A stretch of DNA of 64,000 nt from Nocardia abscessus NBRC 100374 (GTDB taxonomy: Bacteria > Actinomycetota > Actinomycetes > Mycobacteriales > Mycobacteriaceae). A program made the translations under genes and the position numbers. Each line of letters opens with the position of its first letter. The stretch's first letter is position 1. The DNA lies in contig NZ_BAFP01000039.1 in NCBI RefSeq assembly GCF_000308455.1, positions 62,001 to 126,000 on the forward strand. The letters run 5' to 3'. Below, piece by piece: positions 1 to 8,329 of this stretch. The notes beneath the pieces are model-generated. The model saw only the letters and a list, made by a program, of their open reading frames with translations, searched no databases and was not told the DNA's origin.

Positions 1-2
1 AG

Positions 3-278
3 GTGGGTCTGCCCGCCGAGCTGGCCGCGGCCGCCGAGAGCACCGACTACGACGAGGCGCTGCGCAAGAGCCACCACGAGGGCATGGACAAGGTGGGACC
101 GGATGTCGGCACCCCGACCATCCACATCAACGGCACCGCGTTCTTCGGTCCGGTCCTGTCCCGGATTCCGCGCGGCGAGGAGGCGGGCAAGGTCTGGGAC
201 GGTGCCGTGGCGCTGGCCTCCTACCCGCACTTCTACGAGCTGAAGCGCACGCGGACCGAAGCGCCGTCGTTCGACTGA
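3..278 (+). CDS. DsbA-family oxidoreductase, C-terminal part (truncated by window edge)
   Basis: Only the last 91 codons are inside the window, so the start lies to the left. The piece [18 protein letters not shown] has the Thr-Pro (cis-proline) loop and following strand of a thioredoxin-fold DsbA protein, and the sequence ends in a helical tail. Together with rpiB and nei downstream it recalls the M. tuberculosis neighbourhood of Rv2466c, a mycothiol-dependent DsbA-like reductase; that comparison is from memory. The active-site CxxC or CxxS cannot be seen because the N-terminus is missing. Family is likely, exact substrate unknown. Confidence 0.75.
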   Translation: MGLPAELAAAAESTDYDEALRKSHHEGMDKVGPDVGTPTIHINGTAFFGPVLSRIPRGEEAGKVWDGAVALASYPHFYELKRTRTEAPSFD

Positions 279-316
279 GTGCGGGGGGCGGGTGGCTTCG
301 TCGGCACCCGCCCCGA

Positions 317-1426
317 TCAGAGCACGGATTTCGGCGGGCTCGCCGGTACCTGACCGTAGGAACTCGGATAGCCGCCCATCGGCGCACCGGCGCCCTTGGG
401 CCGCTCGGGGCGCATGAACAGCTTCCCGTGCCTGCTGCGATCGCGCAGCGCCCACATCCGCCAGGTGAGCACCGGGTGGCTGGACAGGGCGTTCACCATC
501 CAGACGAAGAAGCCCTTCTCCGACGGCGCCCGATCGGCCATCTCGTCGAAGCCGACCAGCCTGTTCATGTACTTGCCCGCGGCCAGGGTGCCCATGGCGC
601 CGGGCGCCCCGGTGTGCCGGTTGCAGAAACCGTGGTTGTCGGCGGTGTACTCCTGCGCACGGATCAGACTGCTGCCGATGATCGGCAGGAACGGTACGAG
701 GAACATGCCCAGCTGCCGCCAGTACGACGTATGCCCGGCCGCGATGTGGCCGACCTCGTGGCCGATGATGAATGCCAGCGCGTCGGGTTCGCGTGCGGCG
801 CCGCCGATCTCGAACAGGTCGCTGTAGACCACCACGTAGCGCCGGAAGCCGTGTCCGCTGGCGAACGCGTTGATCTGGCCGTTGCCGAGCACGACGTACG
901 CGTCGGGCACCTTCGCCATGCCGAAGCGAGCGGCGGCGTCCGCCACCAGCTGGTAGCCCTCGGGGAACTGGGTGGGTGACATCTTCACGCCGTTCACCCG
1001 CTGGCTCGCGTAGTTGATGCCGCGACCGAACCACAGCAGCAGCGGGGCGGCCGCGAACGCCAGGACGTACTGGTCGAAGTTGCCGGTCGCCAGCAGCAGC
1101 AGCGCGATCAGATAGGCGAACACCGTCAGCACCACCACGAGGACGAGCATCGGGATCTCCCAGCTGTGCCGAGCGGGCATGCCGAACGGCGATAGACCGC
1201 GGGGCTGACGCTGCGGCGGCGCCGGGGGCGGGACAGGAACGCCGGGGTAGGAGCCGTACGGCGCCGGGTACGGAGCCGGGGGTGCGGCCGGATACGAGCC
1301 CGAGGTGTACGGCCCGCCGGAGGACGCGGCGGGCGAATCCTGAACCGGGACCCACCCGCCCTGCGGGGCGTACGGGTCGGCCTGTCGGCCCGCCTGATCG
1401 GGCGGCTGGGGTTCGAACGGCTGCAT
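317..1426 (-). CDS. M48-family membrane metallopeptidase (HtpX-like)
   Basis: A 369-residue protein that probably degrades or processes membrane proteins. Residues 1-85 are rich in Pro, Tyr and Gly and probably cytoplasmic. Two hydrophobic segments follow (about 91-114 and 119-136). The zinc-binding HEVGH is at 223-227 and the third ligand Glu at about 259 in the EYTADNHGF block, so the catalytic set is complete. The reading frame stays open further upstream but that part has no family similarity and runs opposite to rpiB; the start at MQPFEPQ gives the usual Pro-rich beginning. It is convergent with the DsbA-like gene and divergent from rpiB. Confidence 0.88.
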   Translation of the reverse strand: MQPFEPQPPDQAGRQADPYAPQGGWVPVQDSPAASSGGPYTSGSYPAAPPAPYPAPYGSYPGVPVPPPAPPQRQPRGLSPFGMPARHSWEIPMLVLVVVLTVFAYLIALLLLATGNFDQYVLAFAAAPLLLWFGRGINYASQRVNGVKMSPTQFPEGYQLVADAAARFGMAKVPDAYVVLGNGQINAFASGHGFRRYVVVYSDLFEIGGAAREPDALAFIIGHEVGHIAAGHTSYWRQLGMFLVPFLPIIGSSLIRAQEYTADNHGFCNRHTGAPGAMGTLAAGKYMNRLVGFDEMADRAPSEKGFFVWMVNALSSHPVLTWRMWALRDRSRHGKLFMRPERPKGAGAPMGGYPSSYGQVPASPPKSVL

Positions 1427-1594
1427 GGGATGAACTCTATTCAGTTGCCGGGAACGGGGTCGGTGCGTCTGCCGTGTCACCGGGCCGTGTGGCCGCGAAC
1501 ACAACTGGCGTATCAGTCGATTCGCGCAGGCCCGGCGCGGTGTTGATCGGTAGGGCACGCCCTCTTGCCGTCGGCGCCGCGGCCGCCTGACACA

Positions 1595-2077
1595 ATGCCT
1601 GCCATGCGCGTTTACCTGGGTGCCGATCATGCCGGTTTCGAACTGAAGAACATCGTCAAGGCCCATTTGGAGCAGGCGGGTCACGAGGTCGTCGACTGCG
1701 GCGCGCTCGAATACGACGCGCTCGACGACTACCCGGCCTTCTGCATCGAGGCGGCCCGCCGCACCGTCGCCGACCCGGGCAGCCTCGGCCTGGTGTTCGG
1801 CGGTAGCGGCAACGGCGAGCAGATCGCCGCGAACAAGGTGCCCGGCGCTCGCTGCGCGCTGGCCTGGAGCGTGGAGACCGCGAAGCTGGCCCGCCAGCAC
1901 AACAACGCGCAGCTGATCGGTATCGGCGGCCGGATGCACTCGACCGAGGAGGCGCTGGCCATCGTGGACGCGTTCGTGACCACCCCGTGGTCGGACGAGG
2001 AGCGCCACCAGCGGCGCATCGACATCCTGGCCGAGTACGAGAAGACCGGCGTCGCCCCGGCGGTTCCCGCGTACTGA
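1595..2077 (+). CDS. rpiB: ribose-5-phosphate isomerase B
   Basis: A 160-residue RpiB/LacAB-family enzyme that interconverts ribose 5-phosphate and ribulose 5-phosphate in the pentose phosphate pathway. The N-terminal MRVYLGADHAGFELK, the GGSGNGEQIAANKV loop and HNNAQLIGIGGRM are all present. Glu75 in GNGEQ takes the place of the Cys used by the E. coli enzyme, as in the mycobacterial one. The ATG at 1595 gives the same two-residue lead before MRVY as mycobacterial RpiB; a second ATG lies three codons later. The adjacent DNA glycosylase gene follows in the same direction after 23 bp, suggesting an operon. Confidence 0.95.
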   Translation: MPAMRVYLGADHAGFELKNIVKAHLEQAGHEVVDCGALEYDALDDYPAFCIEAARRTVADPGSLGLVFGGSGNGEQIAANKVPGARCALAWSVETAKLARQHNNAQLIGIGGRMHSTEEALAIVDAFVTTPWSDEERHQRRIDILAEYEKTGVAPAVPAY

Positions 2078-2100
2078 GCGACCCGCGATTGTAACCGGCT

Positions 2101-2913
2101 GTGCCGGAAGGACATACGCTGCACCGCCTCGCGCGGCTGCATCAGCGCCGCCTCGCGGGCGGTGTGGTGCGCGTATCCAGCCCGCAGGGCAAGTTCGCCG
2201 AGGGCGCGGCCCGGGTGGACGGCCGGGTGCTGATCAGGTCCGAGGCGTGGGGCAAACACCTGCTGCACCACTACGACTCCGGGCTGGTCGTGCACGTGCA
2301 CCTCGGCCTGTACGGAGCGTTCACCGAATCCGAGGTGCCGATGGGGGAGCCGGTGGGCCAGGTCCGGATGCGCCTGTTCGGCGGGCCGGACGGGCAGCCG
2401 GGATTCGGCACCGACCTGCGCGGGCCGACCGCGTGCGAGATCCTGCTCCCGCCCGAGGTCGCCGCGCTCACCGACCGGCTCGGCCCGGATCCGCTGCGGC
2501 GCGGCGCCGACCCGGACCGTGCATGGCGGCGCATCCGTCGTTCGCGCAGACCGATCGGCGCCCTGCTGATGGACCAGCAGGTGGTCGCCGGGGTCGGCAA
2601 CGTCTATCGCGCCGAACTGCTGTTCCGGCATCACATTTCGCCGCATCGTCCCGGCACGGATCTGTCGGTCGGCGAATGGTCCGAGATGTGGACCGATCTC
2701 CTCGCGCTGATGAAGGTGGGGGTGCGCGTCGGCAAGATGGTCGTGGTGCGGCCCGAGCACGATCACGGCGAGCCCTCGTATGCTCCCGATCGTCCGCGCA
2801 CCTATGTCTACCGCCGCGCGGGCGCGCCGTGCCGCCTGTGCGGCACGCTGATCGCCCATCAGGTGATGCAGGCGCGAAATCTCTTCTGGTGCCCCACCTG
2901 TCAGCCCAGCTGA
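2101..2913 (+). CDS. nei: Fpg/Nei-family DNA glycosylase (endonuclease VIII-like)
   Basis: A 270-residue base-excision repair enzyme. The GTG start is directly followed by PEGH, so after Met removal Pro2 is the Schiff-base nucleophile and Glu3 the catalytic acid. Lys52 corresponds to the conserved beta-clamp lysine. The VVAGVGNVYRAELLFRH stretch is the helix-two-turn-helix region, and the C-terminus carries the zinc finger with Cys244, Cys247, Cys264 and Cys267. Position next to rpiB matches the M. tuberculosis Nei-type gene Rv2464c as I remember it, favouring oxidised-pyrimidine repair over Fpg activity, but substrate preference cannot be read from sequence alone. Confidence 0.92.
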   Translation: MPEGHTLHRLARLHQRRLAGGVVRVSSPQGKFAEGAARVDGRVLIRSEAWGKHLLHHYDSGLVVHVHLGLYGAFTESEVPMGEPVGQVRMRLFGGPDGQPGFGTDLRGPTACEILLPPEVAALTDRLGPDPLRRGADPDRAWRRIRRSRRPIGALLMDQQVVAGVGNVYRAELLFRHHISPHRPGTDLSVGEWSEMWTDLLALMKVGVRVGKMVVVRPEHDHGEPSYAPDRPRTYVYRRAGAPCRLCGTLIAHQVMQARNLFWCPTCQPS

Positions 2914-2939
2914 CCGGACGGCGGCCGGCCGTGGACCGA

Positions 2940-3899
2940 TCAGCCCGCGACGGCGGTGTCGATATCCGGCTCGTCCGCGATGGCGAAGCGGCGTCCGCCC
3001 GCCGTCTTCGCCGAGTACATGGCGCGATCGGCGCGGCGGAGCAGATCGGTGAAGTCGAACGGGCTACCCGGCGGGTTGTAGGCGGTGCCGACGCTGGCCG
3101 AGACCGGAACCGGCCCAGCCGACGACCAGACCGGGTCCCGCAGTGCGGCCACGATCCGGTGTGCGAGGTCGCCCAGGGTGTTGCGGTGCGGATTGGTCGC
3201 CAGCACGAACTCGTCGCCGCCGTACCGGCAGATCACCGTGTCCGGGGGGCAGGCTTCGCGCAGCCTGCTCGCCAGCTCGACCAGCACCTCGTCGCCGATG
3301 GCGTGTCCGTATCCGTCGTTGATCTGCTTGAACCGGTCCAGGTCGATCAGCAGCAGTCCGACGCCGCGGGTCGGGTCGGTGGCCATCATGCGTACCTTGT
3401 CCTGCAGCAGCGTCCGGTTGGCCAGGTCGGTGAGCGCGTCGTGGGTGGCTTCGTGGCGCAGCCGGTGCTGCAACGCGGCGATCTCCTGCACCCGCAACGA
3501 CACCTTGGCCGAGAGGTTCTGCTCCTGCTGTGCCAGCGCCCGCTCCTGCAGCGCCTGGGCGTAACTGTCGATGGCCTGGCTGGCGATGAACGGCCAGCGT
3601 GTGGCCACCAGGGAACCGGGCGCGCCGGAGGGGAAACCGAGCAGCCAGCGCGTGGCCTGCGCCAGCATCCGGATCCGGTCGAACGGCTCCTCGGCGAGCC
3701 TGGCCCCGAGCATCCGTGCTTCGGGCACCGGGAAGGGCTCGGACCTGGCGAGCGTGAGCAGGCGCTCGACGATCTCCACCAGCACCGGCTCCAACTGCTG
3801 GGGCGCCGTGCCGCAACCGGGCTCGGCGCAGACCGCCCGGGCCCATGCTCGGGCCATGGCGGCTACCGGGGGCTCGATGTCGGTCGACATCGGACTCAC
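2940..3899 (-). CDS. GGDEF-domain diguanylate cyclase
   Basis: A 319-residue predicted cyclic-di-GMP synthase. Residues 1-120 form an unassigned helical sensor-like region, 120-150 a heptad-rich linker helix, and 150-315 the GGDEF domain with an intact RYGGDEF (GGDEF at 227-231) and the upstream DLDRFKQINDGYGHAIGD metal and nucleotide motif. The inhibitory-site Arg expected five residues before GGDEF (RxxD) is absent: the position reads CPPD, so product inhibition through that site is unlikely. No membrane segment is seen. It is convergent with nei. An alternative start lies three codons downstream. Confidence 0.9.
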   Translation of the reverse strand: MSPMSTDIEPPVAAMARAWARAVCAEPGCGTAPQQLEPVLVEIVERLLTLARSEPFPVPEARMLGARLAEEPFDRIRMLAQATRWLLGFPSGAPGSLVATRWPFIASQAIDSYAQALQERALAQQEQNLSAKVSLRVQEIAALQHRLRHEATHDALTDLANRTLLQDKVRMMATDPTRGVGLLLIDLDRFKQINDGYGHAIGDEVLVELASRLREACPPDTVICRYGGDEFVLATNPHRNTLGDLAHRIVAALRDPVWSSAGPVPVSASVGTAYNPPGSPFDFTDLLRRADRAMYSAKTAGGRRFAIADEPDIDTAVAG

Positions 3900-4975
3900 C
3901 CGGTGTGGACGACGTCGGTACCCAGGTGCCCTGTACTGACACAGGTGCCGGCGTCACCCTGATCGTTCCCACTGCTACGCGGTTGTGTCCACCTGGTTCG
4001 GCGCACGCTCACCGCCCCCTTTCCAGATACCCCCGTCCGGCAAAAAGGATCCTAGCAAGCCACTCGGCATCGAAAAGCGGCGATTTGCAACGTGTTCTCA
4101 ATACCTCGCGAATGGCGATCGGGTATGTGATCGTTCCCGATGCGTTGGTGTTACACCCGTTTTTCGTTCGCTGCAAAATCGCGCTGCGACGCGCTGGCGA
4201 CACGCTGTACGAGGTGTGTGGACCGCGGTGCGCCCGCCACGGTGATCGTCCGGACCGACCCCGCGCCGCGGGTTTCACGAGAATCTGTTCCCGCACGCAA
4301 GGTCCTCGTCTTCTGTGTCGTGTTCCCGATGATTGTTCTGAGCGATCGTGCGACGGTGGGCGCATGCTCGTGGTCTTCCCGCCGGCGCGGCGCGGGCCGC
4401 TGTGTGCGCCGCTTGCGGGTGGCCACAGCCGTGCTGACGGCCGCGCGGTGTGCTGCCGGGCGGTGCGTCGGGTCACCGGCCGCCGCGGCGGCGCGTCCGG
4501 AGCCGGGGTTGCCGCGCGATCAGCCGACAATTCGCGGGACGGACTCGTGCTCGGGGCGGCTCGCCGACCTTCGCTCCGGGTGTGGTGGGCGCAGCTCTGC
4601 GACACGCCGAGCGCGTCGGCCGTGACGGCGAGTCGTGCGGTCCTCATCGGAATTCCCTCGAGCGAAGTTCCCGGTGTGACAGGTGGCGGTGGGCCACGCT
4701 TCCCCGACGGGGTCGTCACGTGTCGTTCGAGTTTCGCCCACCGGAATCCGACACGCCAGAGTTTCAATGAAAAATAACCTCTAAAATTTCCGTCAGCGCG
4801 CCGCCGGGCGCCGGCCGGACCGCCGTGCGAGACTGTACGCGGCAACCCCGGAGCGCTCCGGCGGGCAACCTGCGAGATCTCGCTGCGCGGGGGGCTGATT
4901 GGCGTTTCGGAAGCCGGGTTCGGTACAGTCGGATCGCACACGGCATCGTGGCGATCCCATCGGTGTCGTATGCCT
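3900..4975. other. long gene-poor spacer before the tRNA genes
   Basis: About 1.1 kb with no convincing gene. Several open frames exist on both strands, the longest on the minus strand at 4009-4941, but they are rich in Arg, Pro and Ser, have no recognisable motifs and overlap each other, as chance frames do in high-GC DNA. The local sequence around 4030-4160 is more A/T-rich than the coding neighbours, which would suit a promoter for the diguanylate cyclase or the tRNA genes, but I cannot define boxes. The two secretion-locus palindromes are not present here. Confidence 0.5.
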
Positions 4976-5049
<74 letters not shown>

Positions 5050-5096
5050 CGGAGTAATCATCCTCGTCGTCGGCCGCCCCGCCGCCGCGAGGGCCA

Positions 5097-5173
<77 letters not shown>

Positions 5174-5545
5174 TCGTTCGGGGGGCGGGGGTTCGCGTCG
5201 TCAGGTTGTTGTTCCGCTTCGGCGTCTTCGATCGTTCGGATCGGTATGCGTAGGTATGCCAGAGGGGGTTCGCCCTACCGGAGCGCCGCCCGAGAGGTGC
5301 CGGGTTCGCCGGGGAAGTCTCGCATCGCCACTGCCGAAGGGGCCGCCGTCGGGCATCTTGTGGCAACTCTTCGGCACAGGTCATACGTAGGTGACTTCGT
5401 CGATTCGCCGGCCAATGTGTTCGACGAACAAGACCTGGGATACGAGACATTCGGCCCGCCGCTGTCGGCGAGCTGCTCAAAAGACGTGAACGCGTTTGTC
5501 TACGTAAATATTCGACAGTGCCGGATGGAAATACCGGAACAGCGG
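5174..5545. other. gene-free spacer after tRNA-Pro
   Basis: About 370 bp between tRNA-Pro and the end of the MerR-like gene. No reading frame has credible start signals or motifs. No integrase gene, no obvious direct repeat of the tRNA 3' end and no secretion-locus palindrome were seen. Confidence 0.45.
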
Positions 5546-5569
5546 GCGGCCGCGGAAGGCAGCGGCCGC
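5546..5569 (-). terminator. GC-rich hairpin after the MerR-like gene
   Basis: Two copies of GCGGCCGC (5546-5553 and 5562-5569) are separated by 8 bp; each is self-complementary, so they can pair as a stem right after the stop codon of the minus-strand MerR-like gene. There is no clear T tract, so this is a moderate-confidence terminator. Confidence 0.4.
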
Positions 5570-5574
5570 GGCTG

Positions 5575-6297
5575 TTACTGCTCGGCCTGCGCCTTGGGGC
5601 CGGAGGCCACCGAGGAGGGCGGCAACTCGGAGTGGCGGGCGAACGCCTGATCGATCAGTTCGGAAGCGGCGCGGGTGACGATCAACCGGGCGATCGCCAG
5701 GTCGGTCTCCAGCTTCGTGCGGTCCCGGGGGGTCCGCGCGGATTCCTCGTAGGTCTGCCCGGCCAGCCGGTAGAACAACTCGGTGGCGAAGCGGTCGGCG
5801 ATGCGATCGCAGTCGGTGCGCAGGCGCTCGACCAACTGGAAGGTCTCCTGCATCGGGAGTCCGGTGTCGGTGAGCCGAGTGGCCAGATCGCAGCACCGCG
5901 GGTTGGTGACCCGGTAGGCCTCGAGCGGATCCTCGCTGGAGGCCAATGCCTGCTTCGCGTAGTCCGGCAGCTCGGCGTAGCTGTCCTGAGGTTCGGTGGT
6001 GGCTTCGGACTCCGCTTCGGCTGCGTTCGCGTTCTTCACCCCGAGCACGTCGGCGAGTCCGTCGCCGCGGTCCCAGGCTTCCAGCAACTCCCTGATCCCG
6101 TTCAGCTTCATGCCACGCCCCAGCAGGCGGCTGATCGTTTGCAGCCGGTTGAGGTGGTCCGACCCGTAGTACCCGATCCGCCCGCGCACCTCCGGCGAGG
6201 GCAGAAGACCTCGCTCGTGGTACACGCGGACGCTGCGCACGGTGGTGTCGGCTGCCCGTGCCAGTTCGTCGATCGTGAATTCAGAGTCTGCAGCCAT
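5575..6297 (-). CDS. MerR-family transcriptional regulator
   Basis: A 240-residue DNA-binding protein. Residues 6-75 are the winged-helix MerR domain: FTIDELARAADTTVRSVRVYHERGLLPSP and GRIGYYGSDHLNRLQTISRLLGRGMKLNGIRELL. The remaining 160 residues are an acidic helical effector domain without the Cys pairs of metal-sensing MerR proteins. It is divergent from the WhiB-like gene, and the shared upstream region holds copies of palindrome B, making this protein the nearest candidate for the factor that binds it. That link is inference. The region is A/T-rich directly upstream of the ATG (TTTAAAAGGAAACC), which reads well as a promoter area. Confidence 0.85.
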   Translation of the reverse strand: MAADSEFTIDELARAADTTVRSVRVYHERGLLPSPEVRGRIGYYGSDHLNRLQTISRLLGRGMKLNGIRELLEAWDRGDGLADVLGVKNANAAEAESEATTEPQDSYAELPDYAKQALASSEDPLEAYRVTNPRCCDLATRLTDTGLPMQETFQLVERLRTDCDRIADRFATELFYRLAGQTYEESARTPRDRTKLETDLAIARLIVTRAASELIDQAFARHSELPPSSVASGPKAQAEQ

Positions 6298-6350
6298 GTT
6301 TAAAAGGAAACCATAGTCGTGCCTCCGTGGAAAACGTTCCGTTTCATAAC

Positions 6351-6369
6351 GTGCCGTTAAAAACGGTAG
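6351..6369. promoter_or_regulatory. palindrome B copy, shortened (MerR/WhiB intergenic)
   Basis: GTGCCGTTAAAAACGGTAG: the two half-sites GCCGTTA and AACGGTA are one base closer than in the 20-bp copies elsewhere. A partial third copy (GTTCCGTTTCATAACG) abuts it on the left. Location between two divergent regulator genes suggests an operator. Confidence 0.5.
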
Positions 6370-6392
6370 CTGGGTGTTGCTTCAAGGTCAAC

Positions 6393-6412
6393 GAGCCGTT
6401 ACATAGCGGCAC
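6393..6412. promoter_or_regulatory. palindrome B copy (MerR/WhiB intergenic)
   Basis: GAGCCGTTACATAGCGGCAC, a 20-bp imperfect inverted repeat matching the copies at gdh and ansP. No good -35/-10 pair brackets this copy, so it looks like a pure operator rather than a core promoter. Confidence 0.55.
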
Positions 6413-6564
6413 AAGAGGTTGTGTGCTGGGCAACAGTGGGCTACCGTGCGTAGACCAGCTTATCGCGGCTGGGTTCCGGGGACTGTTGAGCAGCCCTGAT
6501 GACCGTCCGTTCCATGGGCCACGCACCTGCCAGAGGTGTGTGCTCGGCATCCCCGGAGATGGCT

Positions 6565-7017
6565 ATGAGCATTACGCGAACCCTTCCGATGGACACGGGA
6601 TCCATTGCACCGGCAAAGATCTCGTCGATTCCGGCAAAGTCGAACCTGCGGCCACCGTGCGCCGATGTTCCCGACAACTGGGACATGGACACCGGCAACC
6701 CGGATGCCTGGAGAGCGGCAGTGCGCACCTGTCAGAGTTGCCCGCTGCTCGCGCAGTGCCAGCAGTTGGCGCAGACCCTCACGACCCGCGGCGACGGTCC
6801 CCGCGCGATGATCTGGGCCGGTGTCGCCTATGACAACTCCGGTGGCGTCATCGAGAACTTGGACCGGCACCGTGCCGCCCCGATCGACCACAAACGCCCC
6901 ATGCGGATCATCCGCAATGGGCCTCGCCCACTGCGCACCGTGTCCACCCTTCCCGCACCCCGCCGGCACATCGTGCTCGGGCAGCCCCTGAAGCCGACTG
7001 GAACCGACGGTCTGTGA
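6565..7017 (+). CDS. WhiB-like iron-sulfur transcription factor
   Basis: A 150-residue protein with the four WhiB cysteines: Cys32, then Cys56-x2-Cys59-x5-Cys65 (TCQSCPLLAQC), which would hold a [4Fe-4S] cluster. The following RAMIWAGVAYD replaces the usual G(V/I)WGG turn. The C-terminal 60 residues are basic and may contact DNA. The ATG at 6565 is chosen because GGAG lies 6 bp upstream; frames open 22 codons earlier lack a ribosome site. The divergence from the usual WhiB turn and the longer tail fit the accessory or plasmid-type WhiB proteins more than the housekeeping WhiB1-7 set. Confidence 0.75.
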   Translation: MSITRTLPMDTGSIAPAKISSIPAKSNLRPPCADVPDNWDMDTGNPDAWRAAVRTCQSCPLLAQCQQLAQTLTTRGDGPRAMIWAGVAYDNSGGVIENLDRHRAAPIDHKRPMRIIRNGPRPLRTVSTLPAPRRHIVLGQPLKPTGTDGL

Positions 7018-7067
7018 CTATGCTCCGTGAACCTTTGCCGCCTAGTCCCTCGAACGGTGCGTAAATC

Positions 7068-7958
7068 ATGACACTGCTGGCCCTGGAGATCGGGTCTTCC
7101 ACGTTCGCGGCGAGCCGAGTGGCCGACGACGTCGAGGCGGACGAGATCCGGAAGATCCCGATCCCCAGCTCCGGCGCGTGGGACCGTTGCCGGGACATCC
7201 TGCTCGAAGCCGCGGGCGGTGGAGAGGTCACCGCCCTCGGCATCGCCTCGGTCGGGCCGATCGATATGGCGGCGGGCATTGTCGCACCCGCGGAGGTGCC
7301 CGAGTGGCGGACAGGCTTCGCCATCGTGGACGCGGCGCGGAAGTTGTTTCCAGCGGCGAAGGTTCAGCTCGCGCTGGACGGGGCGTGCCTGGCACTCGCC
7401 GAGCGGAGTCTGGGCGTCCTGAACACGGTGATGGACGCCATGGTGATCACCGTGTCCGACCGCATCAGTGGCGGAGTCGTCGTCGGCGGATTCACGGTGG
7501 TCGGGCGGACCGGCAACGCGGGACATGTCGGCCATGTTCTCGTTCCCGGCTTCGACGAACGCTGCGTATGCGGCGGGCGCGGCTGCCTGGAGGCCGTTGC
7601 CGGTGGGGCGTCGGCGGTGCGCTGGGCTCGGGAGCAGGGTTGGACCGGCACCTCGGTGCCGGAACTCGTAACGGCCGGCCGTGCGGGAGAAGCCATTCCC
7701 GCCGCCGCGCTCGGCCGAGCGGGTACGGCGCTCGGCCGAGCTGTCGCATCGGTCGCGGCGCTGCTCGACATGGATCTCGTCGTCATCGGCGGCTCGATGG
7801 CCGAAGGCGGTCCCGCGCTGTGGAAACCGCTGGGCGAGGCGGTCGCCACGCACGCCAGACTGAGTTATCTGCCCGGGTTGCGAGTCATTCCTTCCGAGCT
7901 CGGCGATGTCGCGGTGCTCGCGGGCGTCGGCGTGCTGGCGGCATCCATCGGTGCGTGA
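7068..7958 (+). CDS. ROK-family protein (sugar kinase-like, partly degenerate)
   Basis: A 296-residue protein of the ROK fold (repressor, ORF, kinase). The zinc site is intact: His153 and His156 in GHVGH and CVCGGRGCLE (Cys166, Cys168, Cys173). Asp104 in LALDGACLALAE is at the catalytic-base position. The phosphate loops are altered: the usual LGTGIGGG segment reads VSDRISGGVVVGG and the N-terminal DxGxT(K) motif reads EIGSSTFAA. Sugar kinase activity is therefore doubtful; a sensor or structural role is possible. No helix-turn-helix precedes it, so it is not a classic ROK repressor. It follows the WhiB-like gene by 50 bp in the same direction. Confidence 0.72.
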   Translation: MTLLALEIGSSTFAASRVADDVEADEIRKIPIPSSGAWDRCRDILLEAAGGGEVTALGIASVGPIDMAAGIVAPAEVPEWRTGFAIVDAARKLFPAAKVQLALDGACLALAERSLGVLNTVMDAMVITVSDRISGGVVVGGFTVVGRTGNAGHVGHVLVPGFDERCVCGGRGCLEAVAGGASAVRWAREQGWTGTSVPELVTAGRAGEAIPAAALGRAGTALGRAVASVAALLDMDLVVIGGSMAEGGPALWKPLGEAVATHARLSYLPGLRVIPSELGDVAVLAGVGVLAASIGA

Positions 7959-8215
7959 CGCCTTTCCGTACTTCGGTATATCCCATGGAGAGAGAGGGAT
8001 TCAGCCAGCTGCAGGATTAGCTACGCGAATGCCGCTCATGTAGTGTTTCGCCGCTGATCGAGTCGCTGCCGCCGGTTTGCGCTCGGTGTGCCGTCAGGTC
8101 GTGGGCCGGTCTCGGCCCGATCGGCACTGAACTTAACGTGAACAAAATGAACATCCCCACGGTGTTCGATGAACGTCCCGCAGACTTCATAGCAACGCGG
8201 CGTGCCTGTTGGGAG

Positions 8216-8244
8216 TTGATTGAGCCGCTAAATAACGGTACATT
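8216..8244 (+). promoter_or_regulatory. promoter with palindrome B as spacer (PAS-like gene)
   Basis: -35 TTGATT (8216-8221), a 17-bp spacer and -10 TACATT (8239-8244). The palindrome GAGCCGCTAAATAACGGTAC covers 8222-8241, filling the spacer and running into the -10 box. The same arrangement is seen at gdh and ansP. It lies inside a longer open frame, which argues that the gene's true start is downstream. Confidence 0.65.
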
Positions 8245-8329
8245 GCCTAACGTCACATGTTGGATCATCCGGGTTGGAGCGGATCCGGAGGAACGGCTGG
8301 TACGGGCAAGTGCGAAGCGAAGTGGCGCA

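Noticed and set aside
4009..4941. 310-residue minus-strand frame in the long left spacer
   Set aside because: Arg/Pro/Ser-rich, no ribosome site, no motif, overlapping frames on both strands; judged chance.
8138..8329. Longer N-terminus of the PAS-like protein (start at 8138)
   Set aside because: A full promoter with palindrome B lies inside it, and the extra residues do not resemble the family.
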